64,000 nucleotides of DNA, taken from NCBI RefSeq assembly GCF_012910715.1, contig NZ_JABBHF010000012.1, positions 1 through 64,000 of the forward strand, in the 5' to 3' direction. This document shows, piece after piece, positions 45,994-55,975 of this stretch. The notes beneath the pieces were generated by a model. It ran no database searches. It saw only the letters and a program-made list of their open reading frames with translations, and had not been told where the DNA came from. Numbering within the stretch: position 1 is the stretch's first letter; the number at the start of each line of letters is the position of its first letter. The translations under genes and the position numbers were made by a program. Origin of the DNA: Flavivirga algicola (GTDB lineage: Bacteria > Bacteroidota > Bacteroidia > Flavobacteriales > Flavobacteriaceae).

Positions 45994-46173
45994 TTATTTC
46001 TTATCTTTCATTAGTTGCCTTATGCCAAAAATAATTAATAGCACCATTATCAAAATCCCTAGATAAGCAGTACTATTATTATTATAACTTAAATCGTTGT
46101 AATCAACTTTAAAGAGCCATGCAATCAATAAAATAACAGATATTATAGTAATTCCCAGTCGTGCTTTTTTCAT
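45994..46173 (-). CDS. Small two-helix membrane protein between parE and parC
   Basis: A 59-residue protein starts at the ATG at 46173, only 2 bases after the parE stop, and ends 30 bases before parC. It has two hydrophobic helices (about 7-21: I-T-I-I-S-V-I-L-L-I-A-W-L, and 37-52: Y-L-G-I-L-I-M-V-L-L-I-I-F) joined by an Asn/Tyr/Asp-rich loop, with basic ends (M-K-K-A-R; M-K-D-K-K) that suggest both termini are cytoplasmic. I do not recognise a family. Close packing between the two topoisomerase genes is good evidence that it is translated; a role near topo IV or the divisome is speculation. Confidence 0.8.
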   Translation of the reverse strand: MKKARLGITIISVILLIAWLFKVDYNDLSYNNNSTAYLGILIMVLLIIFGIRQLMKDKK

Positions 46174-46175
46174 AG

Positions 46176-48035
46176 TTAATTTGTTTCTTCTATTAAATCC
46201 ATTTCAACTTTTAGGTTATCAATAATAAACTCCTGACGTGATGGGGTGTTCTTGCCCATGTAGAAGGATAATAACTCTTCAATAGACATATTATCATCTA
46301 ACATAATAGGATCTAATCGGATATCATCACCTATAAAATGTTTAAATTCATCTGGTGATATTTCTCCCAATCCTTTAAATCGTGTTATTTCTGGTTTTGG
46401 CTTTAACTTTTCAATAGCATTGATGCGTTCTTCTTCTGTATAGCAATAAATAGTTTCTTTTTTATTTCTTACTCGAAACAAAGGTGTCTGTAATATATAC
46501 AAATGTCCTTCTTTAATGACTTCGGGAAAAAATTGAAGAAAAAATGTAATGAGCAGCAAACGAATATGCATCCCATCCACATCGGCATCTGTGGCAATAA
46601 CCACATTATTATATCTTAAATCCTCTAAGGACTCCTCTATATTTAAAGCAGCCTGTAATAGATTAAATTCTTCATTTTCATAAACAATCTTTTTGGTCAA
46701 CCCATAGCAGTTTAAAGGTTTTCCTTTTAAGCTAAAAACGGCTTGGGTATTAACGTCACGAGATTTTGTAATACTTCCAGAAGCAGAATCTCCCTCAGTA
46801 ATAAAAAGGGTAGTTTCTAAATTACGTTCATTTTTGGTATCTCCAAAATGGACTCTACAATCTCGTAATTTTTTATTGTGAAGACTTGCCTTTTTAGCAC
46901 GATCTTTTGCCAATTTTCTAATACCAGAAAGTTCCTTACGCTCTCGCTCTGCTTGCAATATTTTACGCTGAATAGCTTCTGCTGTGTCTTGATTTTTATG
47001 TAGAAAATTGTCTAATTGCGTTTTTACAAAATCATTTATATAGGTTCTCACGGTTGGTAAATCACCTCCCATATCCGTTGAACCGAGTTTTGTTTTAGTC
47101 TGACTTTCAAAAACGGGTTCCATAACCTTAATAGCTATGGCTGCCGCTACAGATTTCCTAACATCGGAAGCATCATAATTTTTACCATAAAACTCACGCA
47201 CGGTTTTTACTAATGCTTCTCTAAATGCATTTAGGTGGGTTCCTCCCTGGGTTGTATTTTGTCCGTTTACAAAGGAATGGTACTCTTCACTATATTGTGT
47301 TTTACTATGTGTTAACGCTACTTCTATATCATCGCCCCTTAAATGAACAATAGGATATAGCCTATCTGATTCATTAATATTCTCACTTAATAAATCTTTC
47401 AGTCCATTTTCACTAAAATATTTCTCGCCATTAAAAACAATGGTCAATCCCGGGTTAAGATATACATAGTTTTTCAACATCTTAACGATGTACTCATTTC
47501 TAAATTTATAGTTCTTAAAAATGAGGTCATCTGGAATAAAAGATACCTTGGTTCCTTTTCTTCTCGTTGTAGTATCTAACGTTTCTTTATTAGTTAGGTT
47601 TCCTTTTTCAAATTCCGCAGAAGCTGATTTATTATCACGTGTAGATTCTACTCTAAAATATGATGACAATGCATTTACTGCTTTGGTCCCCACTCCATTT
47701 AACCCTACAGATTTTTTAAAAGCTTTAGAATCATACTTTCCTCCTGTGTTCATTTTAGAAACGACATCGACCACCTTGCCTAGAGGAATACCACGTCCAT
47801 AATCCCGAACAGTTACTTTAGTGCCTTGAATGGATATTTCAATGGTTTTTCCAGCCCCCATAACAAACTCATCAATAGAGTTATCCAAGACCTCTTTCAA
47901 TAGGATATAAATACCATCATCTGGAGACGACCCATCACCCAGTTTACCAATATACATTCCAGGACGCATACGGATATGTTCCTTCCAGTCAAGTGATCGT
48001 ATATTATCTTCGGTATAATTGGATTGTGCAGCCAT
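46176..48035 (-). CDS. parE: DNA topoisomerase IV subunit B
   Basis: ParE supplies ATP hydrolysis for topoisomerase IV. The 619-residue protein has the GHKL ATPase motifs E-V-L-D-N-S-I-D-E (near 47), D-Y-G-R-G-I-P (near 77) and [13 protein letters not shown] (near 110), the transducer domain, and the TOPRIM domain with [10 protein letters not shown] (near 410) and [10 protein letters not shown] (near 500). Its length, near 620 residues, is that of short Bacteroidota topo IV B proteins. It is the first gene of the parE - small membrane protein - parC unit. Confidence 0.95.
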   Translation of the reverse strand: MAAQSNYTEDNIRSLDWKEHIRMRPGMYIGKLGDGSSPDDGIYILLKEVLDNSIDEFVMGAGKTIEISIQGTKVTVRDYGRGIPLGKVVDVVSKMNTGGKYDSKAFKKSVGLNGVGTKAVNALSSYFRVESTRDNKSASAEFEKGNLTNKETLDTTTRRKGTKVSFIPDDLIFKNYKFRNEYIVKMLKNYVYLNPGLTIVFNGEKYFSENGLKDLLSENINESDRLYPIVHLRGDDIEVALTHSKTQYSEEYHSFVNGQNTTQGGTHLNAFREALVKTVREFYGKNYDASDVRKSVAAAIAIKVMEPVFESQTKTKLGSTDMGGDLPTVRTYINDFVKTQLDNFLHKNQDTAEAIQRKILQAERERKELSGIRKLAKDRAKKASLHNKKLRDCRVHFGDTKNERNLETTLFITEGDSASGSITKSRDVNTQAVFSLKGKPLNCYGLTKKIVYENEEFNLLQAALNIEESLEDLRYNNVVIATDADVDGMHIRLLLITFFLQFFPEVIKEGHLYILQTPLFRVRNKKETIYCYTEEERINAIEKLKPKPEITRFKGLGEISPDEFKHFIGDDIRLDPIMLDDNMSIEELLSFYMGKNTPSRQEFIIDNLKVEMDLIEETN

Positions 48036-48146
48036 AGAAACGAGCTATATTTTATGATAGAATGCTAATATAATACAACGCTCTAAAAAATAAAACCTCC
48101 GATACACAAAGTAATTAACAATATAAAATTGTTTTTGTTGAGAACC

Positions 48147-49055
48147 CTATACTGTAGTTTTTGTCTTATTTATTGACACCAAAAAAATACCGATTATAAC
48201 TGCCAGAGCACCAAAAAGTTGTAATAGTGTTAGTGTTTCATTTAAGAAAATCGCAGCCAAAACAATGGTAGAAATAGGTCCAATGCCAGCAACAATTGCG
48301 AAATTCGACGAGCTAATCATCTTTATAGATGCCGATACCAAAAACGAAGGAATTACGGTCGCAAAAACAGCAATTAAAAACCCTAAAAAATAGACTTCCC
48401 ATGAAAAACTAAATATATCAACTTCACTTATAACACTATAATGGACAAATACGCAGATACATGAAACAATCATAGCGTATGCGGTAAACTTCATCACTCC
48501 AAATTTCGGAATTAACCAGCCACTACCAACCAAATACGAAGCATAGGTTATGGCACTAAGTAAAATAAAAACACCTCCAAGGTAAGTATCTTGCCCAGAG
48601 ATAGCGACTTCATCCCAAAAAGCAATAACGATTCCCAAATAGGTTAAAGCAATCGCTCCAGCTTGCACTTTAGTTATTGGCTTCTTTAAAAAAATTTTAT
48701 TTAAAAGAAGTACAATTGTAGGGTACAAAAACAAAATAATACGTTCTAAGCTTGCTTTTATGTAAGTTAGCCCTACAAAGTCGAAATAACTGGCCAAATA
48801 ATAACCAATAAACCCAAAGAAAACAACCCAGACATAATCTTTATTTTTTATGGCAACTTCACTATTCTGATGCCTATACAAATAGGCTATAACAATATAA
48901 AAAGGAAAAGAAAAGAGCATTCTGATAAGTAGAATACTTATAGCATCTACATCATATTGGTAAGCAAGTTTTACCATAACTGCCTTTGAGGAAAATAGTA
49001 CAATACCAAAAATTCCTAAAAATATACCGTAAACAAATGTCCTTGTTGTTTGCAT
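48147..49055 (-). CDS. EamA-family (DMT superfamily) transporter
   Basis: The 302-residue protein shows ten hydrophobic segments arranged as two EamA halves (about 7-140 and 155-297). Recognisable features are the first-helix charged positions, the inner repeat Y-L-G-I-V-I-A-F-W near 145, and the second-half G-P-I-S-T-I-V-L-A-A-I-F-L-N-E-T-L-T (near 258-275), a common EamA signature. Such proteins export metabolites or amino acids, but substrate is not predictable. It lies 111 bases downstream of parE's start on the same strand, and appears to be its own unit. Confidence 0.88.
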   Translation of the reverse strand: MQTTRTFVYGIFLGIFGIVLFSSKAVMVKLAYQYDVDAISILLIRMLFSFPFYIVIAYLYRHQNSEVAIKNKDYVWVVFFGFIGYYLASYFDFVGLTYIKASLERIILFLYPTIVLLLNKIFLKKPITKVQAGAIALTYLGIVIAFWDEVAISGQDTYLGGVFILLSAITYASYLVGSGWLIPKFGVMKFTAYAMIVSCICVFVHYSVISEVDIFSFSWEVYFLGFLIAVFATVIPSFLVSASIKMISSSNFAIVAGIGPISTIVLAAIFLNETLTLLQLFGALAVIIGIFLVSINKTKTTV

Positions 49056-49382
49056 GGGTGCGAAAGTAGCACGGTGTTTTAGAGTAATATTTTAGAAAGT
49101 TAGTTAATTACGATGTTCAAGGTTTAACAGTGCTATCTTTATAAGTGAATTATTCATTTTTTGCTAGTCCAAAAACAAATCAAAAAAACCTTCAAAACAA
49201 GGCATTTATTCAGTTTTAAAACAAAGAAACCGATTTTAAAAGCTCTGAACTAGACTTCGCCCTCCTGTTTCCGAAACTTTCTCCCATCTATTCTTTGCCC
49301 TGAATTCCAACACTATACATTGATTTCGAGCGACATGAATATTAAACGATCTATAATTATATTTTGAATAAACAGAAAATTA
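49056..49382. other. Intergenic gap with no recognisable gene
   Basis: In these 327 bases between the EamA gene and the SRPBCC gene I see no coding frame of credible length. A TACTTTCG box (minus strand, 49068-49061) lies 5 bases from the EamA start and could be a -7 element with one mismatch. The rest is AT-rich and unstructured as far as I can see. Confidence 0.45.
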
Positions 49383-49841
49383 TCAATTCGTCAAACGCTC
49401 TGCTTTTTCTTTTAAAAACCGATTTCTTGTTATTAAAAGTTTTTTCATATAACGTTTAAGAAATAATACATTGGCTAACCGACCAAAAATTCCGAAAGGC
49501 GATTCAAAATAAAAGATATCGATCATAATTGTTTCTTTTTCTTTTTCATGAAAAATATGCTCATGTTTAAAAGATTTAAATGCTCCAGAAACCATTTCAT
49601 CTACAAAATAGTCTGGAGGTTCAAATTCAGTAAGTTTTGAAGTAAGTTTTTGTTTAATTCCAAAATGAACAGCTTCCCAAGTAACCCATTCTCCTAGTTC
49701 TATTAAACCAGATGTTTTTCCGGCTATTGCTTTTTCTTTTGAATGCTTGAGTGATTCTTTATGAAAGTCGATATTACGAGATAGATCAAAACAGACTTTA
49801 ATGTCTGCTCTAATTTCTGTTTGTAATTTTATTAGTGGCAT
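49383..49841 (-). CDS. SRPBCC (START-like) family protein
   Basis: The 152-residue protein fits the SRPBCC/START helix-grip fold: N-terminal strand (I-K-L-Q-T-E-I-R-A-D), helix C-F-D-L-S-R-N-I-D-F-H (17-27), central strands (W-V-T-W-E-A-V-H-F-G; L-T-S-K-L-T-E-F-E-P-P), a glycine-bearing loop (F-E-S-P-F-G-I-F-G-R-L near 112-122) and a long basic C-terminal helix (F-L-K-R-Y-M-K-K-L-L). This is the cyclase/dehydrase-like subfamily common in flavobacteria; ligand unknown. No neighbour gives a clue to function. Confidence 0.82.
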   Translation of the reverse strand: MPLIKLQTEIRADIKVCFDLSRNIDFHKESLKHSKEKAIAGKTSGLIELGEWVTWEAVHFGIKQKLTSKLTEFEPPDYFVDEMVSGAFKSFKHEHIFHEKEKETIMIDIFYFESPFGIFGRLANVLFLKRYMKKLLITRNRFLKEKAERLTN

Positions 49842-49956
49842 TATAGATATAGATTAGGTTAATTATAAACAAATACTCCAACGAGCAGTGTCCACCAAGC
49901 AGTAAACCAGTCTACAATCTATAGTCCATGACCAAAAATAGCTTCTAGCCCCAAAA

Positions 49957-51051
49957 CTACACGTTAAACAAGAAATGCATCACATCCCCATCTTTAACAA
50001 CATAGTTTTTACCTTCCACACGCATTTTACCTGCTTCTTTTACTTTAGGTTCACTACCGTATGTTACATAATCATCGTATCCTATAACCTCTGCTCGAAT
50101 AAAGCCTTTCTCAAAATCGGTGTGTATCACACCTGCTGCCTGTGGTGCACTAGCCCCTATGTCAATGGTCCACGCTCGGACTTCTTTAACACCTGCCGTA
50201 AAATAAGTTTGTTGATTTAATAATTTGTAAGCAGCACGAATTAATTTAGCTGAACCTGGTTCTTCTAATCCAATATCTTGTAAAAACATTTGACGCTCTT
50301 CATAATCGTCCAATTCGTTAATATCCGCTTCTGTCCCAACAGCTAGTACCAAAACCTCTGCTTTTTCATCTTTAACAGCATCTCTTACTTTCTCAACATA
50401 GGCATTCCCTGAAACAGCCGCACCTTCATCTACATTACAGACATACATAACTGGTTTATCGGTGATAAACTGAGACGGTTTTACAAAATCGGCATAATCT
50501 TCATCACCAAACTCTAAAGCACGAACTGACTTTCCTGCTTCTAAGCCTGCTTTTATAGCCAACATGACTGCCTCTTCTTTTTGAGCATCTTTGTTTCCTG
50601 TTTTTGCTGCACGCTTTACTTTATCCAGTTTTTTATCGACAGTCTCTAAATCTTTGAGTTGCAATTCCATATCGATGGTTTCCTTATCCCTAATGGGGTC
50701 TACGCTACCATCTACATGAACAATATTATCATTATCGAAACAACGCAATACGTGCAAGATCGCATCGGTTTCTCTAATGTTTGCTAAAAACTGATTTCCC
50801 AAACCTTCTCCTTTGCTAGCTCCCTTAACCAAGCCAGCAATATCTACAATCTCAACAGTTGCAGGCTGCACGCGTTCTGGACTAACCAATTCCTCTAATT
50901 TTTCCAATCTTGGATCTGGCACATTAACCACGCCAATATTAGGTTCTATTGTACAAAACGGAAAGTTGGCACTTTGTGCTTTGGCATTAGATAAACAATT
51001 AAATAACGTTGACTTTCCTACATTAGGCAATCCTACAATTCCTGCTTTCAT
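49957..51051 (-). CDS. ychF: Redox-regulated ribosome-associated ATPase YchF (OLA1 family)
   Basis: The 364-residue protein has the P-loop G-L-P-N-V-G-K-S-T (7-15), switch G3 D-I-A-G-L-V-K-G-A (near 70), the non-canonical N-V-D-E where G-proteins have NKxD (ATP preference), a helical coiled insert (about 130-165) and a C-terminal TGS domain ending in [10 protein letters not shown]. The Obg-related YchF family binds the ribosome and affects stress responses. Length is exactly that of the family. A -7 box and a small GC hairpin lie in its 5-prime leader. Confidence 0.97.
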   Translation of the reverse strand: MKAGIVGLPNVGKSTLFNCLSNAKAQSANFPFCTIEPNIGVVNVPDPRLEKLEELVSPERVQPATVEIVDIAGLVKGASKGEGLGNQFLANIRETDAILHVLRCFDNDNIVHVDGSVDPIRDKETIDMELQLKDLETVDKKLDKVKRAAKTGNKDAQKEEAVMLAIKAGLEAGKSVRALEFGDEDYADFVKPSQFITDKPVMYVCNVDEGAAVSGNAYVEKVRDAVKDEKAEVLVLAVGTEADINELDDYEERQMFLQDIGLEEPGSAKLIRAAYKLLNQQTYFTAGVKEVRAWTIDIGASAPQAAGVIHTDFEKGFIRAEVIGYDDYVTYGSEPKVKEAGKMRVEGKNYVVKDGDVMHFLFNV

Positions 51052-51070
51052 TGAAAATTTATTTTTTATG

Positions 51071-51109
51071 CCCGTAAACGGGAATCTATTTTTAGCGAGT
51101 GCAAAGATA
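51071..51109 (-). promoter_or_regulatory. Candidate -7 box and leader hairpin of ychF
   Basis: The minus-strand box TATCTTTG (51109-51102) matches TAnnTTTG and would start a leader of about 45-50 bases. The leader contains the short inverted repeat CCCGTTTACGGG (51082-51071), 20 bases from the ATG. A -33 TTTG is not obvious. Confidence 0.45.
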
Positions 51110-51291
51110 TATTATATTACTAGTATTTTATAATTTTTATGGAATTCAATATTTATAAGGTTTAAAGGCAGCAAAAACTTATTTTTATAAACTAATAAAT
51201 AGATGTGCTCATATCATTTTGTACATTTTTATGTAACAATATTTTAATTAATTCGTCAAGCTTATAAATCATCAATTATAAAAAAATAGTC

Positions 51292-52764
51292 TTGAAAAAA
51301 TCAATCCTACTTACAGTATTCTTATATATTGGCATGTCTCTTAATTCGCAAAATATTACAGCCAAACTCATCGATAAAAATAATGGAACCCCAATACCTT
51401 ATGCTACCATTAAAACCGGTAAATTTAGTGGCGTTATTTCTAACGAAGAAGGTTATTTTAGTTTAAACCTGGAAGATATCGAGGCTAAAATCGTTACTAT
51501 TTCTTGTATGGGATATCAAAGCAAAACACTTCAAATAGAAGCTATTAAAGCTTTAGATTTTTTAATCCCCCTAGAAACTGCGATTAACCAACTTAATGAG
51601 GTTTATATTAGCAACAAAAGGCCAAACGTAGATTCTATCATAACCAGAGCGAGAGCCAAACTTAGTGAGAACTACGACATTAATCTAAATAAATACAATA
51701 TATTTTATAGAGGCACCGAATATGCCGATTTTAAAAATTTAGATTTTGAAATTGAAAAAGCTTCACATGTTAAATCAAAAAATTTAAAAAAGGCTAACAA
51801 GAGTCTTGACTCTCTTTCAAAATTTGTTGTATCCAGCAACATTATCCATTTTTTAGATTTTAAGGGAGAATTGTTAAGCCTGGATGAGGATAGTAGCAAA
51901 CTAGTTGTTAATAAAGCCACCAAACTGATTGACCACAAGAACGATTTCTCTATTGATGCTGTTCAGGAAAAAGCACAAACATTGCTTTTAAAATATCTGG
52001 ACACAACCAAAACCTATAAATTAAAAACTGGGCTGTTTAAAATTGAAGATTCGTTGTCTTTAAAAAGCGAAGGCTTCAATGACGATGAAAAAAACGGCAA
52101 TGAAATGGATCATTTAAAAGGCACAACAAGTTCTCTATTACGTAAATCCATGTTTGTAGATAACACCTTATTAAAAAATATATTAAATCCTAAGCTATAT
52201 GATTATACACTTGAAAACATAGGCTATAACAATGATGACCTCATTTATACTGTAAGTTATAAACCAAGAAAAGGGAAAGCTAAATATTCTGGCAAATTAT
52301 TTATATCAGACGAAAATTATGCTATTCTCAAAGTAGATTATAAATATTACAGATCACGTCATGGAGAAAAAGTCAACCTAAAATTCATTTTAGGTATCAA
52401 GTTTGTAGAAAATGTTAGTGAAGGTACATATATGTATGAAAAAGACAGTGCAAACAAGTACCACCCAAAATATATTAAAAAAGTAGAAGGTTCCTATTTT
52501 TATATCAATAGAGATTTAAAGCTTATTGAGAATAGTCAAGAAAAAAACAAAATTGGTTTTAGCTTTAAAATTGAAGGTGACAACCGCAATAAAGAAGAAC
52601 TCCTTTTCACAGCTATTAACGATATTAATTTAGAAGATTTTGCCTCTACTAAACAAGAAAAAGAGGTGTCATTTACCATGCTAAACTCTTTTGAAAAAAC
52701 CATTTGGCAAAATGAAGAAACTATAGAGCCCCTGGAAGAAATGAAACAATTTGGTAGTGAATGA
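51292..52764 (+). CDS. Exported protein with carboxypeptidase-regulatory-like domain (TTG start)
   Basis: The best start is TTG at 51292, because it alone gives a complete signal peptide (K-K-S-I-L-L-T-V-F-L-Y-I-G-M-S ending N-S-Q); the only early ATG lies inside that signal. The 490-residue protein has a carboxypeptidase-regulatory-like domain (about 22-105: I-P-Y-A-T-I-K-T-G; S-N-E-E-G-Y-F-S-L-N; G-Y-Q-S-K-T-L-Q-I), then a beta-rich region (Y-T-V-S-Y-K-P-R-K-G-K-A-K-Y-S-G-K-L-F-I-S near 325) like its paralogue at 40698-41993. It belongs to the plug-less relatives of TonB-receptor N-termini in Bacteroidota. Function unknown. It is convergent with the sulfatase gene, with only 2 bases between stops. 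Confidence 0.82.
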   Translation: MKKSILLTVFLYIGMSLNSQNITAKLIDKNNGTPIPYATIKTGKFSGVISNEEGYFSLNLEDIEAKIVTISCMGYQSKTLQIEAIKALDFLIPLETAINQLNEVYISNKRPNVDSIITRARAKLSENYDINLNKYNIFYRGTEYADFKNLDFEIEKASHVKSKNLKKANKSLDSLSKFVVSSNIIHFLDFKGELLSLDEDSSKLVVNKATKLIDHKNDFSIDAVQEKAQTLLLKYLDTTKTYKLKTGLFKIEDSLSLKSEGFNDDEKNGNEMDHLKGTTSSLLRKSMFVDNTLLKNILNPKLYDYTLENIGYNNDDLIYTVSYKPRKGKAKYSGKLFISDENYAILKVDYKYYRSRHGEKVNLKFILGIKFVENVSEGTYMYEKDSANKYHPKYIKKVEGSYFYINRDLKLIENSQEKNKIGFSFKIEGDNRNKEELLFTAINDINLEDFASTKQEKEVSFTMLNSFEKTIWQNEETIEPLEEMKQFGSE

Positions 52765-52766
52765 TT

Positions 52767-54158
52767 TTATTCCCTGTAAGCATCCATTCTTTCCATGGCC
52801 TTACCTTCATATTTCCTTAGTAATTGCCACTTGGGACGATCTAGAGTCAATTCCCATTCAAATAGTTTTTTATACATCATCTTTACTTTATCTGGGTATT
52901 TAGTAGCCAAATTATTGGCCTCCGAAATGTCTTCTGCAATGTTATAAAGTTCTGCAGGTCGATCTGGAAAACGGAGTAATTTCCAATCATTCTTACGAAT
53001 GGCACCTCGGTTTTCCTTTTTCCAATATAAAGTCTCATGCGGCCTGTTTTTATTTTCTCCCAAAACGTATGGTATCAGATTAACACCATCGATATCAGAC
53101 ATCTTATCCATAGTTCCTCCTGCTGCTTTAAAAAATGTAGGTAATAAATCGAGCATGCTAATGGGAAAATCGTATTCTGTATTTTCAGGAATGACACCCG
53201 TCCACCTCATTAAAAACGGTACACGAATACCTCCCTCCAAATGATTCGCTTTAGTTCCGCTCAAAGGGCTATTTATAGAGGCATTAGTATCTGAAGGCCC
53301 TCCATTATCGTTTGTAAAAATCACTAGGGTATTTTTATCCAAACCTAAATCCTTTAGTTTTTGCAAAACACGCCCACAGGCACGATCCATAGACAACGTC
53401 ATAGCTGCCAGTTTTTGGCGTTTTCCCGTAAGATTAGAAAACTCGGCTAAATCTTTATCATCAGGCTGCATGGGTGTATGCACAGCATTGAAAGATAAAA
53501 AGACGAAAAATGGTCGGTCTTTGTTTTTTTCAATAAAGGCTATGGTCTGGTCTGCAAATGCATCGGTTAAATATTTTTCAGTCTCATAATAGTTACCAAA
53601 TCCGTGCTCTAGCCAATCTTCTTGTTTTGTATTTGGATTTCCCTCTTTAAATTCATAATAACTCCTGGCACCGCCTCTAAATCCATAAAACTCATCAAAT
53701 CCCCTCTTTAAAGGATGAAACCTATCGGCGTTACCCTGATGCCATTTACCAATAATGGCTGTTTTGTATCCTAATGGTTTTAAATAATCCCCAATGGTTT
53801 TCTGGTCTAAAGGCAAGCCCATATCATCTCCCAATGTCCCCGACTCACTCATATAACCTGGCACATTATTTTCCTCAAAGCCAAAACGCTGTTGATATTT
53901 ACCCGTTAAAATGCCTGCTCTCGACGGACCACAAACAGCCGCAGATACATAAGCTTGCTTAAACTTCACACCTTGAGATGCTAATTTATCTAAATGAGGT
54001 GTTTTCATCACATTGCTTCCATGAAATCCAAAATCGGCATAACCCGCATCATCTGAAAGAATTAATACTATATTGGGCTTTTGTTGCGCAAATACTGAAG
54101 ACTGTACAAAAAATACAAGAACAAAAAAATGTGTAGTTGAAATTAAATAATTTTTCAT
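52767..54158 (-). CDS. Exported sulfatase (arylsulfatase family)
   Basis: The 463-residue protein has a signal peptide (ends S-V-F-A-Q near residue 25), the metal-binding start [13 protein letters not shown] (about 32-44), the formylglycine motif with Cys76 in C-G-P-S-R, G-K-W-H (near 138), and a second metal site F-T-N-D-N-G-G-P-S (near 283). All catalytic elements are present, so it is probably active after formylglycine formation by an anaerobic or FGE-type maturase, which is not in the window. Substrates are typically sulfated polysaccharides from algae or animals; the exact S1 subfamily cannot be assigned by eye. No polysaccharide-utilisation susC/susD pair lies nearby, so it is an isolated sulfatase. 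Confidence 0.93.
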   Translation of the reverse strand: MKNYLISTTHFFVLVFFVQSSVFAQQKPNIVLILSDDAGYADFGFHGSNVMKTPHLDKLASQGVKFKQAYVSAAVCGPSRAGILTGKYQQRFGFEENNVPGYMSESGTLGDDMGLPLDQKTIGDYLKPLGYKTAIIGKWHQGNADRFHPLKRGFDEFYGFRGGARSYYEFKEGNPNTKQEDWLEHGFGNYYETEKYLTDAFADQTIAFIEKNKDRPFFVFLSFNAVHTPMQPDDKDLAEFSNLTGKRQKLAAMTLSMDRACGRVLQKLKDLGLDKNTLVIFTNDNGGPSDTNASINSPLSGTKANHLEGGIRVPFLMRWTGVIPENTEYDFPISMLDLLPTFFKAAGGTMDKMSDIDGVNLIPYVLGENKNRPHETLYWKKENRGAIRKNDWKLLRFPDRPAELYNIAEDISEANNLATKYPDKVKMMYKKLFEWELTLDRPKWQLLRKYEGKAMERMDAYRE

Positions 54159-54219
54159 CTAGCTTATAAACTTAGTTGGCACGTAAATTTAGCAGATATA
54201 TTTAAAAAGAAAAATAAAA

Positions 54220-54244
54220 AATCCCAAGTAACAAACTCAGGATT
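54220..54244 (-). terminator. Rho-independent terminator downstream of the SDR-like gene
   Basis: As minus-strand RNA this forms a 10-pair stem (AATCCTGAGT with ACTTGGGATT, using two G-U pairs) and a five-base loop, followed by a T-rich tail. It pairs fully only in the minus direction, matching the gene at 54370-54999. It resembles the terminator at 55922-55945. Confidence 0.75.
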
Positions 54245-54369
54245 CTATTTTAAGACCGATTATATAGCACTCTTTTCGATATGGTAAAAAATATAACAAG
54301 CTCTATAAATACTGCATGATGAAGATATGGTTCGAATTAAGTTGAAACAGTTCCAATTTTCATAATACT

Positions 54370-54999
54370 TTAGTATGATAGCCCTGGTGTTTTATGAAGA
54401 TAATAGGTGTCTGTAACTTGTTTTAAAATGAAATCGGCCACATCTGCTCTTGAAATCTTAAGTTTTAATGATTTTGTTTTAGAGCTAAATCCATGCTTAT
54501 ACCTTTCTGTTTTTTCTCCATTAGTAAAAGCCCCTGGTCTTACAATAGTCCAATCTAAATGACTGTTCTTTACATAATGTTCTTGCAATTCGTGATCTAT
54601 AAAAACTTGTTTTAAAAACCATCCGAACATAATATATTTCCAAAAGAAATTAAGGTTCTCTTCACTTTCATAAGTACCTAAAGTACTTTGACAAATTAAT
54701 CGGTTCACGCCATTATTATTCATGGCAGTAATGATGTTTTTTGTGCCTTGAGACCTCACAATACTTTTTTTGCTTCCCGACCCTAGAGTAATAATAACAA
54801 CTTCTTGCCCCTTTATCGCCGAGGAAACATCATCAAGATTAAATACATCCCCCTCCTTTATTTTTAAATTTGGATTTGAAAATGCATTAAGTTTCTCCGC
54901 ATTTCTGCAAAAAGCCAATACCTGATGCCCTTTTTCTAAAGATTGCTCAATAAGATGCTTGCCTATAGTTCCTGTAGAACCAAATATGACTACTTTCAT
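54370..54999 (-). CDS. NAD(P)-binding oxidoreductase (NmrA/SDR-like)
   Basis: The 209-residue protein starts with the Rossmann motif V-I-F-G-S-T-G-T-I-G-K-H (4-15) and has D-V-F-N-L-D-D-V near 52 and the Ser/Thr-rich strand Q-S-T-L-G-T-Y near 105. This is the atypical short-chain dehydrogenase group of NAD(P)-binding NmrA-like proteins. The usual SDR Y-x-x-x-K catalytic pair is not obvious, so it may be a sensor or reductase of a quinone or flavin type. It lies 74 bases after the AraC regulator gene on the same strand, and the regulator may control it. Confidence 0.85.
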   Translation of the reverse strand: MKVVIFGSTGTIGKHLIEQSLEKGHQVLAFCRNAEKLNAFSNPNLKIKEGDVFNLDDVSSAIKGQEVVIITLGSGSKKSIVRSQGTKNIITAMNNNGVNRLICQSTLGTYESEENLNFFWKYIMFGWFLKQVFIDHELQEHYVKNSHLDWTIVRPGAFTNGEKTERYKHGFSSKTKSLKLKISRADVADFILKQVTDTYYLHKTPGLSY

Positions 55000-55073
55000 A
55001 ATTTTTAAATTTTAAGATTATGAAGCAAAAGTATTCAGTAGGCTCTTCTAAAAATTGAATAAAACCGACAAAA

Positions 55074-55862
55074 TCACCTATTGGATAAATGATTAAGATA
55101 ATAAGATGGTGTTTGTCCTGTGTAGCTTTTAAAAGTTCTTATAAAATGAGATTGATCAGAAAAACCACTGTCATATCCAATATCCAACAAAGAGTTATAA
55201 GTAGATTGTGTTAATTTGTTTATTGAACTTTGAAACTGAATTATTTTAGAAAACTGTTTAGGTGTTAAGCCTATATATGCCATAAAATTCCGTTCTAACG
55301 TACGTTCTGTCATATATATTTTATCCAATAATTCCTTTATTTTTATTTGTCCATTATTCTGAATTATTATCGAAATTGCCTTTTCTATTTTATCGTTTTC
55401 AGAAATTTTATGAGTCCTTATTAACGCTCTCATTAAATCTGAAATAATTTTTACTTGTGTGTCTAGGTTATTCGTTTGTATTAATGACTGTCTGTATTTT
55501 TCAACATTTATATAGTTTATTTCTAATAAATCATAACAATCGTCATTTAAAACTTTAGGATCTATACCCAATAAATATTTAGAAGCAAAAGGGTACAACT
55601 GAATAACGACAAATTTATACGCGCCTTTTATGTCCAAGGAAACTGGTTCCAACGTTTGACCAAAAAGAAAGAGTTGTGATAGTTTTTTATTTTTAGGAAG
55701 AAGAAAGAAACCATTTTCTGTTTGCTGAAACATAATTCCAGGATATCCATCAGCATACAAAGGAATATTAGTATGCCCGTTAACATCGAAATTCTCGTCC
55801 GTATATATACAATTAACATAAGGGGCTAAATCTCGATCTATTATAAATGCCGTTTCTTTCAA
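55074..55862 (-). CDS. AraC-family transcriptional regulator
   Basis: The 262-residue protein has an N-terminal sensor half (about 1-150) and a C-terminal double helix-turn-helix (about 165-258) with the AraC signatures L-L-D-K-I-Y-M-T-E-R-T-L-E-R-N-F (180-195), Q-S-S-I-N-K-L near 220, and D-I-G-Y-D-S-G-F-S-D-Q-S-H-F-I-R-T-F-K (near 228-246). The N-terminal half fits the DUF6597-type sensor seen in such flavobacterial regulators. It is 74 bases upstream of the SDR-like gene, which it may regulate. No inducer can be predicted. Confidence 0.92.
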   Translation of the reverse strand: MKETAFIIDRDLAPYVNCIYTDENFDVNGHTNIPLYADGYPGIMFQQTENGFFLLPKNKKLSQLFLFGQTLEPVSLDIKGAYKFVVIQLYPFASKYLLGIDPKVLNDDCYDLLEINYINVEKYRQSLIQTNNLDTQVKIISDLMRALIRTHKISENDKIEKAISIIIQNNGQIKIKELLDKIYMTERTLERNFMAYIGLTPKQFSKIIQFQSSINKLTQSTYNSLLDIGYDSGFSDQSHFIRTFKSYTGQTPSYYLNHLSNR

Positions 55863-55921
55863 GATAATATTACATTTCTAATTTTTAAAGTTAAAATAAC
55901 TTTTTATTATTTCAATAAAAA

Positions 55922-55945
55922 AATCCCAAGCAAAAGCTCAGGATT
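55922..55945 (-). terminator. Rho-independent terminator downstream of the ferredoxin gene
   Basis: Minus-strand RNA forms a 10-pair stem (AATCCTGAGC with GCTTGGGATT, two G-U pairs) around a TTTT loop, followed by a run of T. The G-U pairs exist only in the minus direction, so it belongs to the ferredoxin gene that ends at 55976. Confidence 0.8.
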
Positions 55946-55975
55946 CATTATTATTTTTTAATTATAACTTCTTAA

